From JBFLYN01 sp040756655 (GTDB lineage Bacteria; Bacillota; Sulfobacillia; UBA8153), in contig JBFLYN010000041.1 of the NCBI GenBank assembly GCA_040756655.1, positions 1-25,935 on the forward strand: DNA of 25,935 nucleotides, read 5' to 3'. Positions 1 to 6,436 of the stretch are shown piece after piece. The first letter of the stretch is position 1; each line of letters begins with the position of its first letter. A program made the translations under genes and the position numbers. The notes below the pieces were generated by a model. It saw nothing but the letters and a program-made list of their open reading frames with translations. It searched no databases and had not been told where the DNA came from.

Positions 1-332
1 ACCCCATCGCCTTCATGCTGGGCGTGGGCGCAGCCGTGACCATCACCGGCAGCTTGGAAGGGCAGTTCATCCGCCAGGTCCGGGCCACCATGGCTCCCAT
101 CAAGCACGTGAACGACCTGCTCATCCTTGTGGGTGTGCTGGGAACCATCATCTACTTCCTGTTCGGACCGCTCTCCAACCACAAGACGGTCAGGACAGCG
201 TCCAAGATCGGCATGTGGACCATGATGGCGTCCTTCGGCGCTGCCTACGGCAACACCGTGATGGCCCGTATGTCGCTGGTTATCGGCAGATTGCAGTTCC
301 TGTTCACCCAGTGGATACCGCTGATAAAATAG
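1..332 (+). CDS. Membrane protein of unknown function, C-terminal part
   Basis: The reading frame is open from the left edge (codons in phase from base 3) and ends at a TAG at 330-332, so only about 109 C-terminal residues are visible and the true start lies outside the window. The piece is hydrophobic. One segment lies near PIAFMLGVGAAVTI, a second near LLILVGVLGTIIYFLFG, and a third, less certain one lies around MWTMMASFGAAYGNTV, so two or three membrane passes are likely. Basic residues (KTVR, SKIG) sit between segments two and three, as expected for a cytoplasmic loop. I recognise no catalytic motif and cannot name the family. A strong intrinsic terminator follows at 368-404, which marks the end of this transcription unit. 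Confidence 0.6.
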   Translation, partial: PIAFMLGVGAAVTITGSLEGQFIRQVRATMAPIKHVNDLLILVGVLGTIIYFLFGPLSNHKTVRTASKIGMWTMMASFGAAYGNTVMARMSLVIGRLQFLFTQWIPLIK

Positions 333-367
333 GGTGGTAGCCGCCTAGTCACTGGCCAGGACTTACC

Positions 368-404
368 GGTGCCATGCCCGTCCCGGGCGTGGCGCCTTCT
401 TTTT
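368..404 (+). terminator. Rho-independent terminator after the first gene
   Basis: Bases 368-380 pair with 384-396 in a 13-bp GC-rich stem containing two G-T wobbles, closed by a three-base TCC loop. The stem is followed directly by TTCTTTTT (397-404). This is a textbook intrinsic terminator for the plus-strand gene that ends at 332. Bases 405-501, up to the mobile element, show nothing I recognise. Confidence 0.88.
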
Positions 405-501
405 CATGGGCGGGCGTTGGGCCCCGGTTCAGTCCGCCCGGGCCGGGCTTCTATCTGTCCCCGGACCCACCTCGGAACTCCACCAGGAGCTTACAGCCGA
501 T

Positions 502-513
502 ATTCCGCACCCC
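502..513 (+). repeat. Left copy of 12-bp inverted repeat of the IS remnant
   Basis: ATTCCGCACCCC matches the reverse complement of 1516-1527 exactly. The match stops abruptly on both sides, so 12 bp is the full visible length. Confidence 0.55.
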
Positions 514-1468
514 CTACCATGCTTTCGCCACAATTTCCCTGACCTCGTTTGCCGAACTCCGCGACGGTGGCATCCATTGAAGGTAGATCTGCTCGGAGAA
601 CCCGAGGAGGCGCAGAGCATGTTTGGGGACCTTCAGGTTCGAAGGAAGAACCCTTTTGCCGTCTACCTTGGCCACCATCATGTTGACGAAGAGATGGAGC
701 ACGCTCCTGCCCGTGGGCTCGAAGGTCTTCCTGTTGTCGTAGATGATGAGCGGCTTCTCCTGGCCCCGCAGCGCACGCCTCGCTCTCCGCTGGATGAGGC
801 TGTAGACCAGCAGCGCCATGAGGAAGACGTACGCCAAAGCGGCAACCCTCTCGGGGTTTTTGAGGTATACGGGGCCCACCACCTTGGGGCTCTTGATGAA
901 GGAGAAATGCTGCTCGACAACGGTCTGCTCCTTGTACTCCGTGAGGATCCGCTCGTCGGGCCAAGCCTTTTCTTACGAAGTCGTCGTCGACGAAAGCATC
1001 GCAAAGCGCGCCTCCAGGGGCCGGCCGCCCCAAGACTGGGTCCCCGAGGTAAAGCGGTTTTACTCTAAGGCCTAAGCTGCAGAGGGACGAGGATGCAATA
1101 CGAAAGAGGAAGTGCCCGGCTTCCGCTAGTTTATCCAAGGCGCGGCCTACGGCGTCGTCGTTTAGGTCGGCCGCCCTGATTCCGGGACCGAAGAGCTTTT
1201 CTACGTCCATCCCCCGGAAGAACTCCTCGAGATTGTAGAGAGGACGGCTGTTGGTGAGCGCGTTTACGATGATCGCCGCTATCCTCAACCCAGGAGAGAG
1301 CCTGCACTGGGACGGATCCCAGCGGAGCATCTCGTCTATGGTCTTCGTGAGCCCGGTCGCCCTGCACATAGCCACGATGAGCGGAGCCGGACCGTCGTGG
1401 TAGACCAAGAGCACTCCCGCCACCCCCCAAATTGATGTTAACGGAGGGGGCGGGAAAGAGCTAGACAC
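514..1468 (-). pseudogene. IS1634-family transposase, deleted and frameshifted
   Basis: The first part, read from a GTG at 1468, has the N-terminal DUF4277-like region of IS1634 transposases: DEMLRWDPSQCRLSPGLR, then RPLYNLEEFFRGMDVEKLFG and LNDDAVGRALDKLAEAG. After about residue 135 the family similarity is lost. In another frame, from about 973 down to a stop at 514, the C-terminal catalytic block appears: DERILTEYKEQTVVEQHF, with the family's catalytic glutamate in VVEQ, then SPKVVGPVYLKNPERV. An in-frame TAA lies just before this block, so the two halves cannot give one protein. The central DDE region with the two aspartates is absent. The gene is a non-functional remnant. It lies between two intact neighbours and disrupts neither. 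Confidence 0.85.
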
Positions 1469-1515
1469 TTATTTCCAGTTCCCTTCTCTTTTTAATTCGT
1501 CCCGGTAGCGCCCAA

Positions 1516-1527
1516 GGGGTGCGGAAT
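1516..1527 (-). repeat. Right copy of 12-bp inverted repeat of the IS remnant
   Basis: GGGGTGCGGAAT on the plus strand is the exact reverse complement of 502-513. It lies 48 bp upstream of the transposase remnant's GTG start, a normal place for an IS end. Confidence 0.55.
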
Positions 1528-1625
1528 GTGGGGTACAGGCAGCATGCTTGCTCTCCTTGAGACCAGTCCATCATTTGGCTGAACGGCCGGGGAGGAAAGA
1601 CCCTGCTTGAGACGAAAATATAGCT

Positions 1626-1657
1626 TGAATAGGCAGTAGGTGCACATGGTTATACTT
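1626..1657 (+). promoter_or_regulatory. Possible sigma-G-like promoter for the LysM/SleB gene
   Basis: TGAATA at 1626-1631 matches the -35 box of forespore sigma-G promoters. TATACTT at 1651-1657 resembles the CATACTA-type -10 box in five of seven positions. The spacer is 19 bp, one or two longer than usual. Sigma-G control would fit a SleB-type cortex hydrolase. The match is suggestive only, and a poorly spaced housekeeping promoter (TTGAAT, 20 bp, TATACT) overlaps the same bases. Confidence 0.25.
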
Positions 1658-1685
1658 TTTGGCAGCAGGGTTGAGGCTTGCCAGC

Positions 1686-1739
1686 TTTGCCAGGACGGGG
1701 CAGAAATGGCAAACTTGGCCCAGGCCCACCCAAGTGGGC
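1686..1739 (+). promoter_or_regulatory. Two hairpins in the leader of the LysM/SleB gene
   Basis: TTTGCCA (1686-1692) can pair with TGGCAAA (1707-1713) around a 14-base loop. GCCCAC (1724-1729) pairs with GTGGGC (1734-1739) around CCAA. The second hairpin ends ten bases before the ribosome site GAGGGGG (1749-1755). No riboswitch class I know matches (checked by eye for c-di-AMP, c-di-GMP, TPP, fluoride). The rest of the 1528-1685 gap shows nothing else I can support. Confidence 0.35.
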
Positions 1740-1761
1740 ATAAACCTAAGAGGGGGTAAAC

Positions 1762-2691
1762 ATGCGCGGTAGCACAAGGAGATTTAGCCTGGTATTGGCC
1801 ATCGTCCTCGTTGTGTCGCTCGCAACCACCGGTCTGGCTGCTGTCACCGTCCACCGTGTAGAACCTGGAGATTCCCTGCACAAGATCGCCACCCAGTATG
1901 GAGTAACCGTTAACGAACTCAAGCAAGCGAATGGGCTTTCCGGCGACATCATTTACCCGGGCCAGCTTCTGGAGGTCCCGGGCAGCCGGGCATACACAGT
2001 CAAGGCCGGAGACACTCTGTCGGGGATTGCAGCCGCCTTCGGAGTGACGCTCCAGGACCTACGACAGGCCAACAACATCTGGACGGACCTGATCCATCCA
2101 GGACAGGTATTGACCGTTCCCCCGCCCGGGACGGTCCCGGGCGCGGACAACGTCATCCACGTGGTGCGGGCCGGCGACACCTTGTTCCACCTGGCCCAGA
2201 GGTATGGCACCACGGTGACCGCCCTGCGCCAGGCCAACAACATCTGGACCGACCACCTGTCCATAGGTCAAGTCCTGGTGATCCCCCGCGATGGGGGTAA
2301 CCCTTCGCGCAGCACCCGGTACACCAGCGAGGAACTGGAACTTCTGGCCCGGCTGGTGTATGCCGAGGCGGCGGGCGAACCTTACCTCGGCCAGGTGGCG
2401 GTGGCCGCCAGCGTCCTCAACCGGGTACGTGACCCGCGGTATCCCAACACCGTCCACGGGGTGATCTACCAGGTAGTCAACGGGATCTACCAGTACAGCC
2501 CGGTGATGAACGGCAGGATCAACTTGGCACCTAACCAGACTGCCTATAACGCGGCCCGTGAGGCCCTCAGCGGCTCTGACCCGTCCCGGGGAGCCAACGG
2601 CTTCTACAACCCGGCTCGCACCAGCAACCAGTGGGTGCGGCAGCAGCCGGTGACCGTGGTCATCGGCAACCACGTGTTCTTCAGGCACTAA
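1762..2691 (+). CDS. Secreted LysM-repeat cell wall hydrolase, SleB type
   Basis: This 309-residue protein is an exported peptidoglycan-cutting enzyme. Residues 1-27 form a signal peptide (basic MRGSTRRF, then a hydrophobic core, cleavage near GLAA). Three LysM modules follow at about 29-73, 77-119 and 131-175, each with the x-V-x-x-GD-(S/T)-L start and a GQxLxVP-type end. They bind N-acetylglucosamine chains. The Hydrolase_2 (SleB/CwlJ-like) domain covers about 190-309, with LARLVYAEAAGEPYLGQVAV (likely catalytic Glu202), ASVLNRV and NGFYNPA. Bacillus SleB has a different wall-binding domain in place of LysM, so this is the same catalytic fold on another anchor. The family acts in spore cortex breakdown or in vegetative wall turnover, and the sequence does not decide between them. 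The ATG has GAGGGGG six bases upstream. An intrinsic terminator ends the unit, so it is probably monocistronic. Confidence 0.9.
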   Translation: MRGSTRRFSLVLAIVLVVSLATTGLAAVTVHRVEPGDSLHKIATQYGVTVNELKQANGLSGDIIYPGQLLEVPGSRAYTVKAGDTLSGIAAAFGVTLQDLRQANNIWTDLIHPGQVLTVPPPGTVPGADNVIHVVRAGDTLFHLAQRYGTTVTALRQANNIWTDHLSIGQVLVIPRDGGNPSRSTRYTSEELELLARLVYAEAAGEPYLGQVAVAASVLNRVRDPRYPNTVHGVIYQVVNGIYQYSPVMNGRINLAPNQTAYNAAREALSGSDPSRGANGFYNPARTSNQWVRQQPVTVVIGNHVFFRH

Positions 2692-2704
2692 CACGGTGAG
2701 GAGG

Positions 2705-2735
2705 ACCCTCCCCCAGCGGGAGGGTTTTTCCTTTT
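2705..2735 (+). terminator. Rho-independent terminator after the LysM/SleB gene
   Basis: ACCCTCCC (2705-2712) pairs perfectly with GGGAGGGT (2718-2725) around a five-base loop, followed by TTTTCCTTTT. It lies 13 bp past the stop codon. The next gene starts about 40 bp later, so that gene must have its own promoter or rely on read-through. Confidence 0.9.
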
Positions 2736-2773
2736 ATGGCAGAAATAGAACCGGCAAAACGGGGGTGATGGCA

Positions 2774-3757
2774 GTGAAGCGCAACCCCTATCTCCAGCTT
2801 CTAGAGAAAACCTGCGGCCGTCACGTGATGGTCCCAGGGGCCCGGGAAAGCCGGGACGCGTACGTGTGCCGCCTCCTAGTCGCAGTGGGAACCCGGGCGG
2901 CACTCACGCCGGTAGACCGCCCTGCCGCCGGACTTGGCGTTCGCGAGCACCTGGCCCTGTACACCGCCATGGTGGAGCAGCTGGTGCTGGTGAGCCAGGT
3001 GCGGGATGCCGCCTGGCTCAACCGGTTTTCCGAGGTTGCCCAGGCCGCGACTGCCCTGTGCAGCGACCTGGAGGAGGAGCGCACCCGCACAGTGTACGTG
3101 GCGGGCACGGAAAACCAGTCTTTGACCTCGGAAATACTGATGTTTCTCCCCAACTTGCTCAGGCTCATCGGTGGTCTCCTGCGTGACCGGCGAGTGCCGG
3201 CTGGCGAGAAGGTCCTCTTGGCGCTGGCAGCGCTCTACTTCATCAACCCCCTGGACCTGGTTCCCGACTTCATCCCGGTCGCCGGGCAGGTTGATGATGT
3301 CATTGTCCTCTTGGCGGTGATCAGGAGAATGCTGAACCGCTGCGACCCCGAGGTCATCGCCGCTCACTGGCACGGGAGCGTGGGCTCCTTCAATACTGCC
3401 GAGCAACTACTGTCGCTGGTGGACCGGATGCTGCCCCTGTCTGTACGGTGGGCTTTCCTGGGCCGGCCCCGGGGGAAGCTGCTCCCGGGAGTGAACATGA
3501 GGCCGGACCGGCAGCCCCTGGTCGGTGGAGTTCCTGCTGTGGCCGCTTGCTGGGCCTTGGGTCACGTCGTCGGCGACCGGCTTGACGGCTACCCGGCCTG
3601 GGAGCCGGTCCTTCCTGAGGTGCGGAAGCGCCAGGAGGAATGTGCTACCAAGCTGGTCCCGTTCTCCGGGCAAGTGGAGGACTTGGCCAGAAGTGGTGAC
3701 CAGGGGTTGTTACTCAAGGTGCTAAACGCCGCCATGGGTGGAGTACGGGCTGTCTAG
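2774..3757 (+). CDS. DUF1232 (YkvA-like) domain protein
   Basis: A protein of about 328 residues with no signal peptide. The only recognisable part is a DUF1232 domain near the middle, LLRDRRVPAGEKVLLALAAL then YFINPLDLVPDFIPVAGQVD. This is the hallmark of the small membrane-associated YkvA family, whose function is not established. YkvA proteins are usually 100-150 residues, so the roughly 125-residue N-terminal and 130-residue C-terminal extensions are unusual. I see no motif in either. Start choice: GGGGGTG (2761-2767) abuts the ATG at 2768 but stands six bases before the GTG at 2774, so I prefer the GTG; ATG 2768 adds only two residues. The frame is open further upstream to 2696, but that would run through the terminator and is not a real start. 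The stop precedes the next gene by 45 bp. Confidence 0.75.
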   Translation: MKRNPYLQLLEKTCGRHVMVPGARESRDAYVCRLLVAVGTRAALTPVDRPAAGLGVREHLALYTAMVEQLVLVSQVRDAAWLNRFSEVAQAATALCSDLEEERTRTVYVAGTENQSLTSEILMFLPNLLRLIGGLLRDRRVPAGEKVLLALAALYFINPLDLVPDFIPVAGQVDDVIVLLAVIRRMLNRCDPEVIAAHWHGSVGSFNTAEQLLSLVDRMLPLSVRWAFLGRPRGKLLPGVNMRPDRQPLVGGVPAVAACWALGHVVGDRLDGYPAWEPVLPEVRKRQEECATKLVPFSGQVEDLARSGDQGLLLKVLNAAMGGVRAV

Positions 3758-3802
3758 CCCTTGAGGCTGCCTCCCGCCATGCCCCGGTGCAGGAGAAACA
3801 CG

Positions 3803-4921
3803 ATGTCGGCCAGAATGCGTGTACATCCAGCCTGCGAGAAGGCGCAACCAGTGAGCGACCAGCTGTACCGGGATCTTGCCAGAGCCCTCGATCAGCTGCC
3901 CTACGGTTTTCCCACGACGGATTCGGAAGTCGAGCTGGAGATACTCAAGCTCATGTTCACGGAAGAAGAAGCCCAGCTAGCGGCCGGGCTTTCAGATCAG
4001 TGGGAGACCCCTGCAGAGGTGGCCGGAAGGCTGGGGCTGGATGCCCGTCATGCAGAAGGACGGCTCCGCCTGATGCTCGGAAAGGGGTTGGTCCAAGGCA
4101 CGATGCGCGATGGCCGGTACCTTTTTCGTCTCAACCAGTTCATAGTAGGCAGCTGGGAGCACACCATGTTCAGGCTGGACGGCGAGGTGGCGCACAGGAT
4201 GGCCCACCTGACCGAGGAATACGTGGCAGCTACGGGCGGGCTACAGGGCATTATGACCCCGGGCCCCAGTCTACACCGGGTCGTGCCTGCCCGCGGCACG
4301 GTCAAGTCTGAATGGATACTACCGTACGACGATATTCGTTCTTTTTTGGAGGAGGCCCAAAGCTTCCACCTCAGGGACTGTGTCTGCCGCAAGCAGCACG
4401 ACCTAGTAGGCGACCGGCGTTGCGATTTCCCCCGCCGGGCCTGCCTGTCGTTTTCACCGTTCCAGCGCCCGCCCGGGCCCCACAGCATCACCAAGGAGGA
4501 AGCATTGGCATTCCTCGACGAGGCCCGTGAAGTCGGGTTGGTTCATACGGTGAGCAACGTGGCCAAGGGCATCAACTACGTGTGCAATTGCTGCGGGTGC
4601 TGTTGCGGCATACTCCGGGGTATAACTGAGTTTGGGGTCAGGGAGTCGGTAGCCCACGCCAACTACTACTGCACCATTGACACCGATACTTGTTCCGGCT
4701 GCGGAGTATGCGTGGAGAGGTGCCAGGTGGGAGCCGTGGAGCTTGTGGGTCCGACGGCGGTGGTGGTAAGGGAGCGTTGCATCGGCTGCGGCCTATGTAC
4801 CACGTCCTGCGCATCAGTGGCCGCCAGGCTTTTGCTCAAGCCTGAGGACGAGATCGTAGAACCTCCGGCGGACATGGGCACTTGGGAGAAGCTGCGTAGG
4901 ACAAGCCGGGGCATGGCTTGA
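3803..4921 (+). CDS. Winged-helix / Cys-rich / 2x[4Fe-4S] ferredoxin protein
   Basis: A cytoplasmic iron-sulfur protein of 372 residues. The N-terminal third looks like a winged helix: an acidic helix VELEILKLMFTEEEAQLA, then ETPAEVAGRLGLDARHAEGR as the helix-turn-helix, then a wing around GTMRDGRYLFRL. The middle has two cysteine clusters, CVCRKQHDLVGDRRCDFP and CNCCGCCCG, spaced like extra iron-sulfur or metal ligands. The C-terminus holds a two-cluster ferredoxin domain, CSGCGVCVERCQ and CIGCGLCTTSC. Proteins of this layout occur in sulfate reducers and acetogens, usually as unnamed 4Fe-4S proteins. Start choice: AGGAGA (3791-3796) lies six bases before ATG 3803; GTG 3851 is an alternative. 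The open frame back to a TTG at 3761 has no ribosome site. A redox-dependent regulator or an electron carrier is possible, and the sequence does not settle which. Confidence 0.85.
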   Translation: MSARMRVHPACEKAQPVSDQLYRDLARALDQLPYGFPTTDSEVELEILKLMFTEEEAQLAAGLSDQWETPAEVAGRLGLDARHAEGRLRLMLGKGLVQGTMRDGRYLFRLNQFIVGSWEHTMFRLDGEVAHRMAHLTEEYVAATGGLQGIMTPGPSLHRVVPARGTVKSEWILPYDDIRSFLEEAQSFHLRDCVCRKQHDLVGDRRCDFPRRACLSFSPFQRPPGPHSITKEEALAFLDEAREVGLVHTVSNVAKGINYVCNCCGCCCGILRGITEFGVRESVAHANYYCTIDTDTCSGCGVCVERCQVGAVELVGPTAVVVRERCIGCGLCTTSCASVAARLLLKPEDEIVEPPADMGTWEKLRRTSRGMA

Positions 4922-5010
4922 CCGGGTCAGCCCAAGCCGGCCACCCTCACTGGTGCGAGTGGAGGCGCCCGGCACGCCCGGCCGGTGCCAGACTGGCCCG
5001 CTGCATCACC

Positions 5011-5035
5011 CGGCCCAGGGGCTACCCCTGGGCCG
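5011..5035 (+). terminator. Perfect 11-bp hairpin between the ferredoxin gene and glcD
   Basis: CGGCCCAGGGG (5011-5021) pairs with CCCCTGGGCCG (5025-5035) around a CTA loop. There is no T-run after it, so it is not a classical terminator. It may be a Rho-assisted end for the upstream gene, or a leader structure of glcD, whose ribosome site begins 17 bases later. Confidence 0.45.
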
Positions 5036-5051
5036 TGCTGCACTCCGGCGC

Positions 5052-5062
5052 AGGAAGCGGGG
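5052..5062 (+). promoter_or_regulatory. Ribosome binding site placing the glcD start at CTG 5069
   Basis: AGGAAGCGGGG ends six bases before an in-frame CTG at 5069 (a second CTG follows at 5072). An in-frame TAA at 5066 blocks anything earlier. The first ATG, at 5099, has no purine-rich site in front of it. The site therefore supports initiation at CTG 5069 or 5072. Confidence 0.5.
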
Positions 5063-5068
5063 ATCTAA

Positions 5069-6436
5069 CTGCTGGACCGAAGGCTCATCTCTGAACTCAT
5101 GCGCGTAGCAGCGGGGGCCCAGGTCTTAACCACGCCCGCCGCGCTTACCTGCTATGGCTACGACAGTTCGTTCATTGCCGGGCGGGCCGGGGCTGTGGTC
5201 CTGGCTAGCTCCGCCCGCCAGGTCCGGGCCGTGGCGGCCTGGTCTTACCGCCGGGGCATACCGCTGGTACCACGAGGCGCCGGGACCGGGCTGGCCGGGG
5301 GCAGCGTGCCGATGGCCGGCAGTGTCGTGCTGTCGTTGGAGCGCATGAACGCCATTGTCCACGTGGACCAGGCCGAGAGGCTGGCCACGGTGGAAGCCGG
5401 CGTGGTCACGGCCGACCTGCACCGCCGGGCGGAGGCCATGGGGCTCTTCTATCCGCCGGACCCGGCCTCCAGCGACGCATCCACCCTGGGTGGCAACATC
5501 GCCGCCGGGGCAGGCGGTCCCCGGGGTCTCAAGTATGGGGTAACCAGGGGCTACGTCCACGGGTTGGACCTAGTGCTTCCCGGGGGCGAGGAGTTAACTC
5601 TGGGCGGAGGGGTTGCTCCTGGCCTTTGCCACCTTTTTACCGGGTCTGAGGGCACCCTCGGGATCATCACCCGGGCGGTGCTCAGGCTGATCCCACGTCC
5701 CGAGTACCGCGTAACCATGCTGGCCGTTTTCGATGTACTGGAAGATGCTGCCCACGCCATTAACGATATCATGGCCACCGGCGTAGTCCCGTCTACGCTG
5801 GAGATCATGGATCAAGCGTCTATACGCTGCGTGGAGAGCTATGCACCCAGCGGGCTGCCCCTGGACGCTGCTGCCCTCCTTCTCATAGAGACCGACGGCA
5901 TGGAGAAGACGGCCCGCCGTGAAGCCCGGGCGGTGATAGCAGCTTGCCGCCAAAGGAACGCCCGGCAGGTGCACACTGCGGCCAACCCGGTCGAGGCCGC
6001 CCGGCTCTGGAAGGGGAGAAAGGCCATCCCGGCTGCTGTGGTCAGGGTAAGGCCCGTGAAAATCAGCGAGGATGCCACGGTCCCCCGCAGCCGGGTCCCG
6101 GAGTTCATCGTGCGCCTGCACGAGATCGGTCACAGGCACCGGCTACCGCTCTTTATCTGGGGCCACGCCGGAGATGGAAATCTCCACCCCAACCTGGTGG
6201 CTCATCCTGGCGATCCTGATGAACTGCACCGGGCCCAAGCAGCCGTGGCAGACCTATTTGCCGCAGCCTTAGAACTGGGCGGGACCCTGTCGGGCGAGCA
6301 CGGGGTTGGGCTGGCCAAAGCCCCGTTTCTCCCCGGCCAAGCGGGGCCTCCCGGCATTGACTACATGCGCCGGGTGCGCCGGGCCTTTGACCCAAGGGGG
6401 CTCATGAATCCGGGGAAGATCATCATTGAGGGATGA
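5069..6436 (+). CDS. glcD: FAD-linked glycolate/D-lactate dehydrogenase subunit GlcD
   Basis: The protein oxidises a 2-hydroxy acid (glycolate or D-lactate) with FAD and passes electrons to the iron-sulfur partner GlcF encoded next. The N-terminal PCMH FAD-binding domain is clear: VPRGAGTGLAGGSVPM, then PDPASSDASTLGGNIAAGAG and GLKYGVTRGYV. The C-terminal cap carries HAGDGNLHPN and SGEHGVGLAK, motifs for flavin and substrate binding in GlcD/DLD enzymes. From the ATG at 5099 the protein has 445 residues. Reading from CTG 5069 adds LLDRRLISEL, which matches the usual N-terminal helix of the family and has the better ribosome site, so I place the start there. It overlaps glcF by four bases (ATGA), so the two are translationally coupled. 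Which 2-hydroxy acid is used cannot be told from sequence. Confidence 0.9.
   Translation: MLDRRLISELMRVAAGAQVLTTPAALTCYGYDSSFIAGRAGAVVLASSARQVRAVAAWSYRRGIPLVPRGAGTGLAGGSVPMAGSVVLSLERMNAIVHVDQAERLATVEAGVVTADLHRRAEAMGLFYPPDPASSDASTLGGNIAAGAGGPRGLKYGVTRGYVHGLDLVLPGGEELTLGGGVAPGLCHLFTGSEGTLGIITRAVLRLIPRPEYRVTMLAVFDVLEDAAHAINDIMATGVVPSTLEIMDQASIRCVESYAPSGLPLDAAALLLIETDGMEKTARREARAVIAACRQRNARQVHTAANPVEAARLWKGRKAIPAAVVRVRPVKISEDATVPRSRVPEFIVRLHEIGHRHRLPLFIWGHAGDGNLHPNLVAHPGDPDELHRAQAAVADLFAAALELGGTLSGEHGVGLAKAPFLPGQAGPPGIDYMRRVRRAFDPRGLMNPGKIIIEG

Larger units (their letters stand above)
502..1527 (-). mobile_element. Internally deleted IS1634-family element
   Basis: A decayed transposase on the minus strand is enclosed by a perfect 12-bp inverted repeat: ATTCCGCACCCC at 502-513 and GGGGTGCGGAAT at 1516-1527. 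The enclosed length is about 1.03 kb, roughly half of what a complete IS1634-type element would need (transposases of this family are usually over 500 residues). I take the repeats to be the ends or near-ends of the element. I could not find a clear target-site duplication outside them. The left repeat overlaps the last transposase codons, which is compatible with a terminal repeat. The element would need a transposase supplied from elsewhere in order to move. Confidence 0.55.

Noticed and set aside
406..1068. Long plus-strand open frame across the IS remnant
   Set aside because: It is the antisense of the transposase blocks, which have clear family similarity on the minus strand.
2059..2694. 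Long minus-strand open frame within the LysM/SleB gene
   Set aside because: Antisense of a well-supported gene; it has no domain of its own and is explained by GC-rich codons.
2696..2773. Upstream start for the DUF1232 gene
   Set aside because: It would begin in the intrinsic terminator of the previous gene and has no ribosome site; the GTG/ATG at 2774/2768 is better placed.
3761..3802. TTG start for the winged-helix ferredoxin gene
   Set aside because: No ribosome site, and it begins four bases after the previous stop; AGGAGA before ATG 3803 is better.
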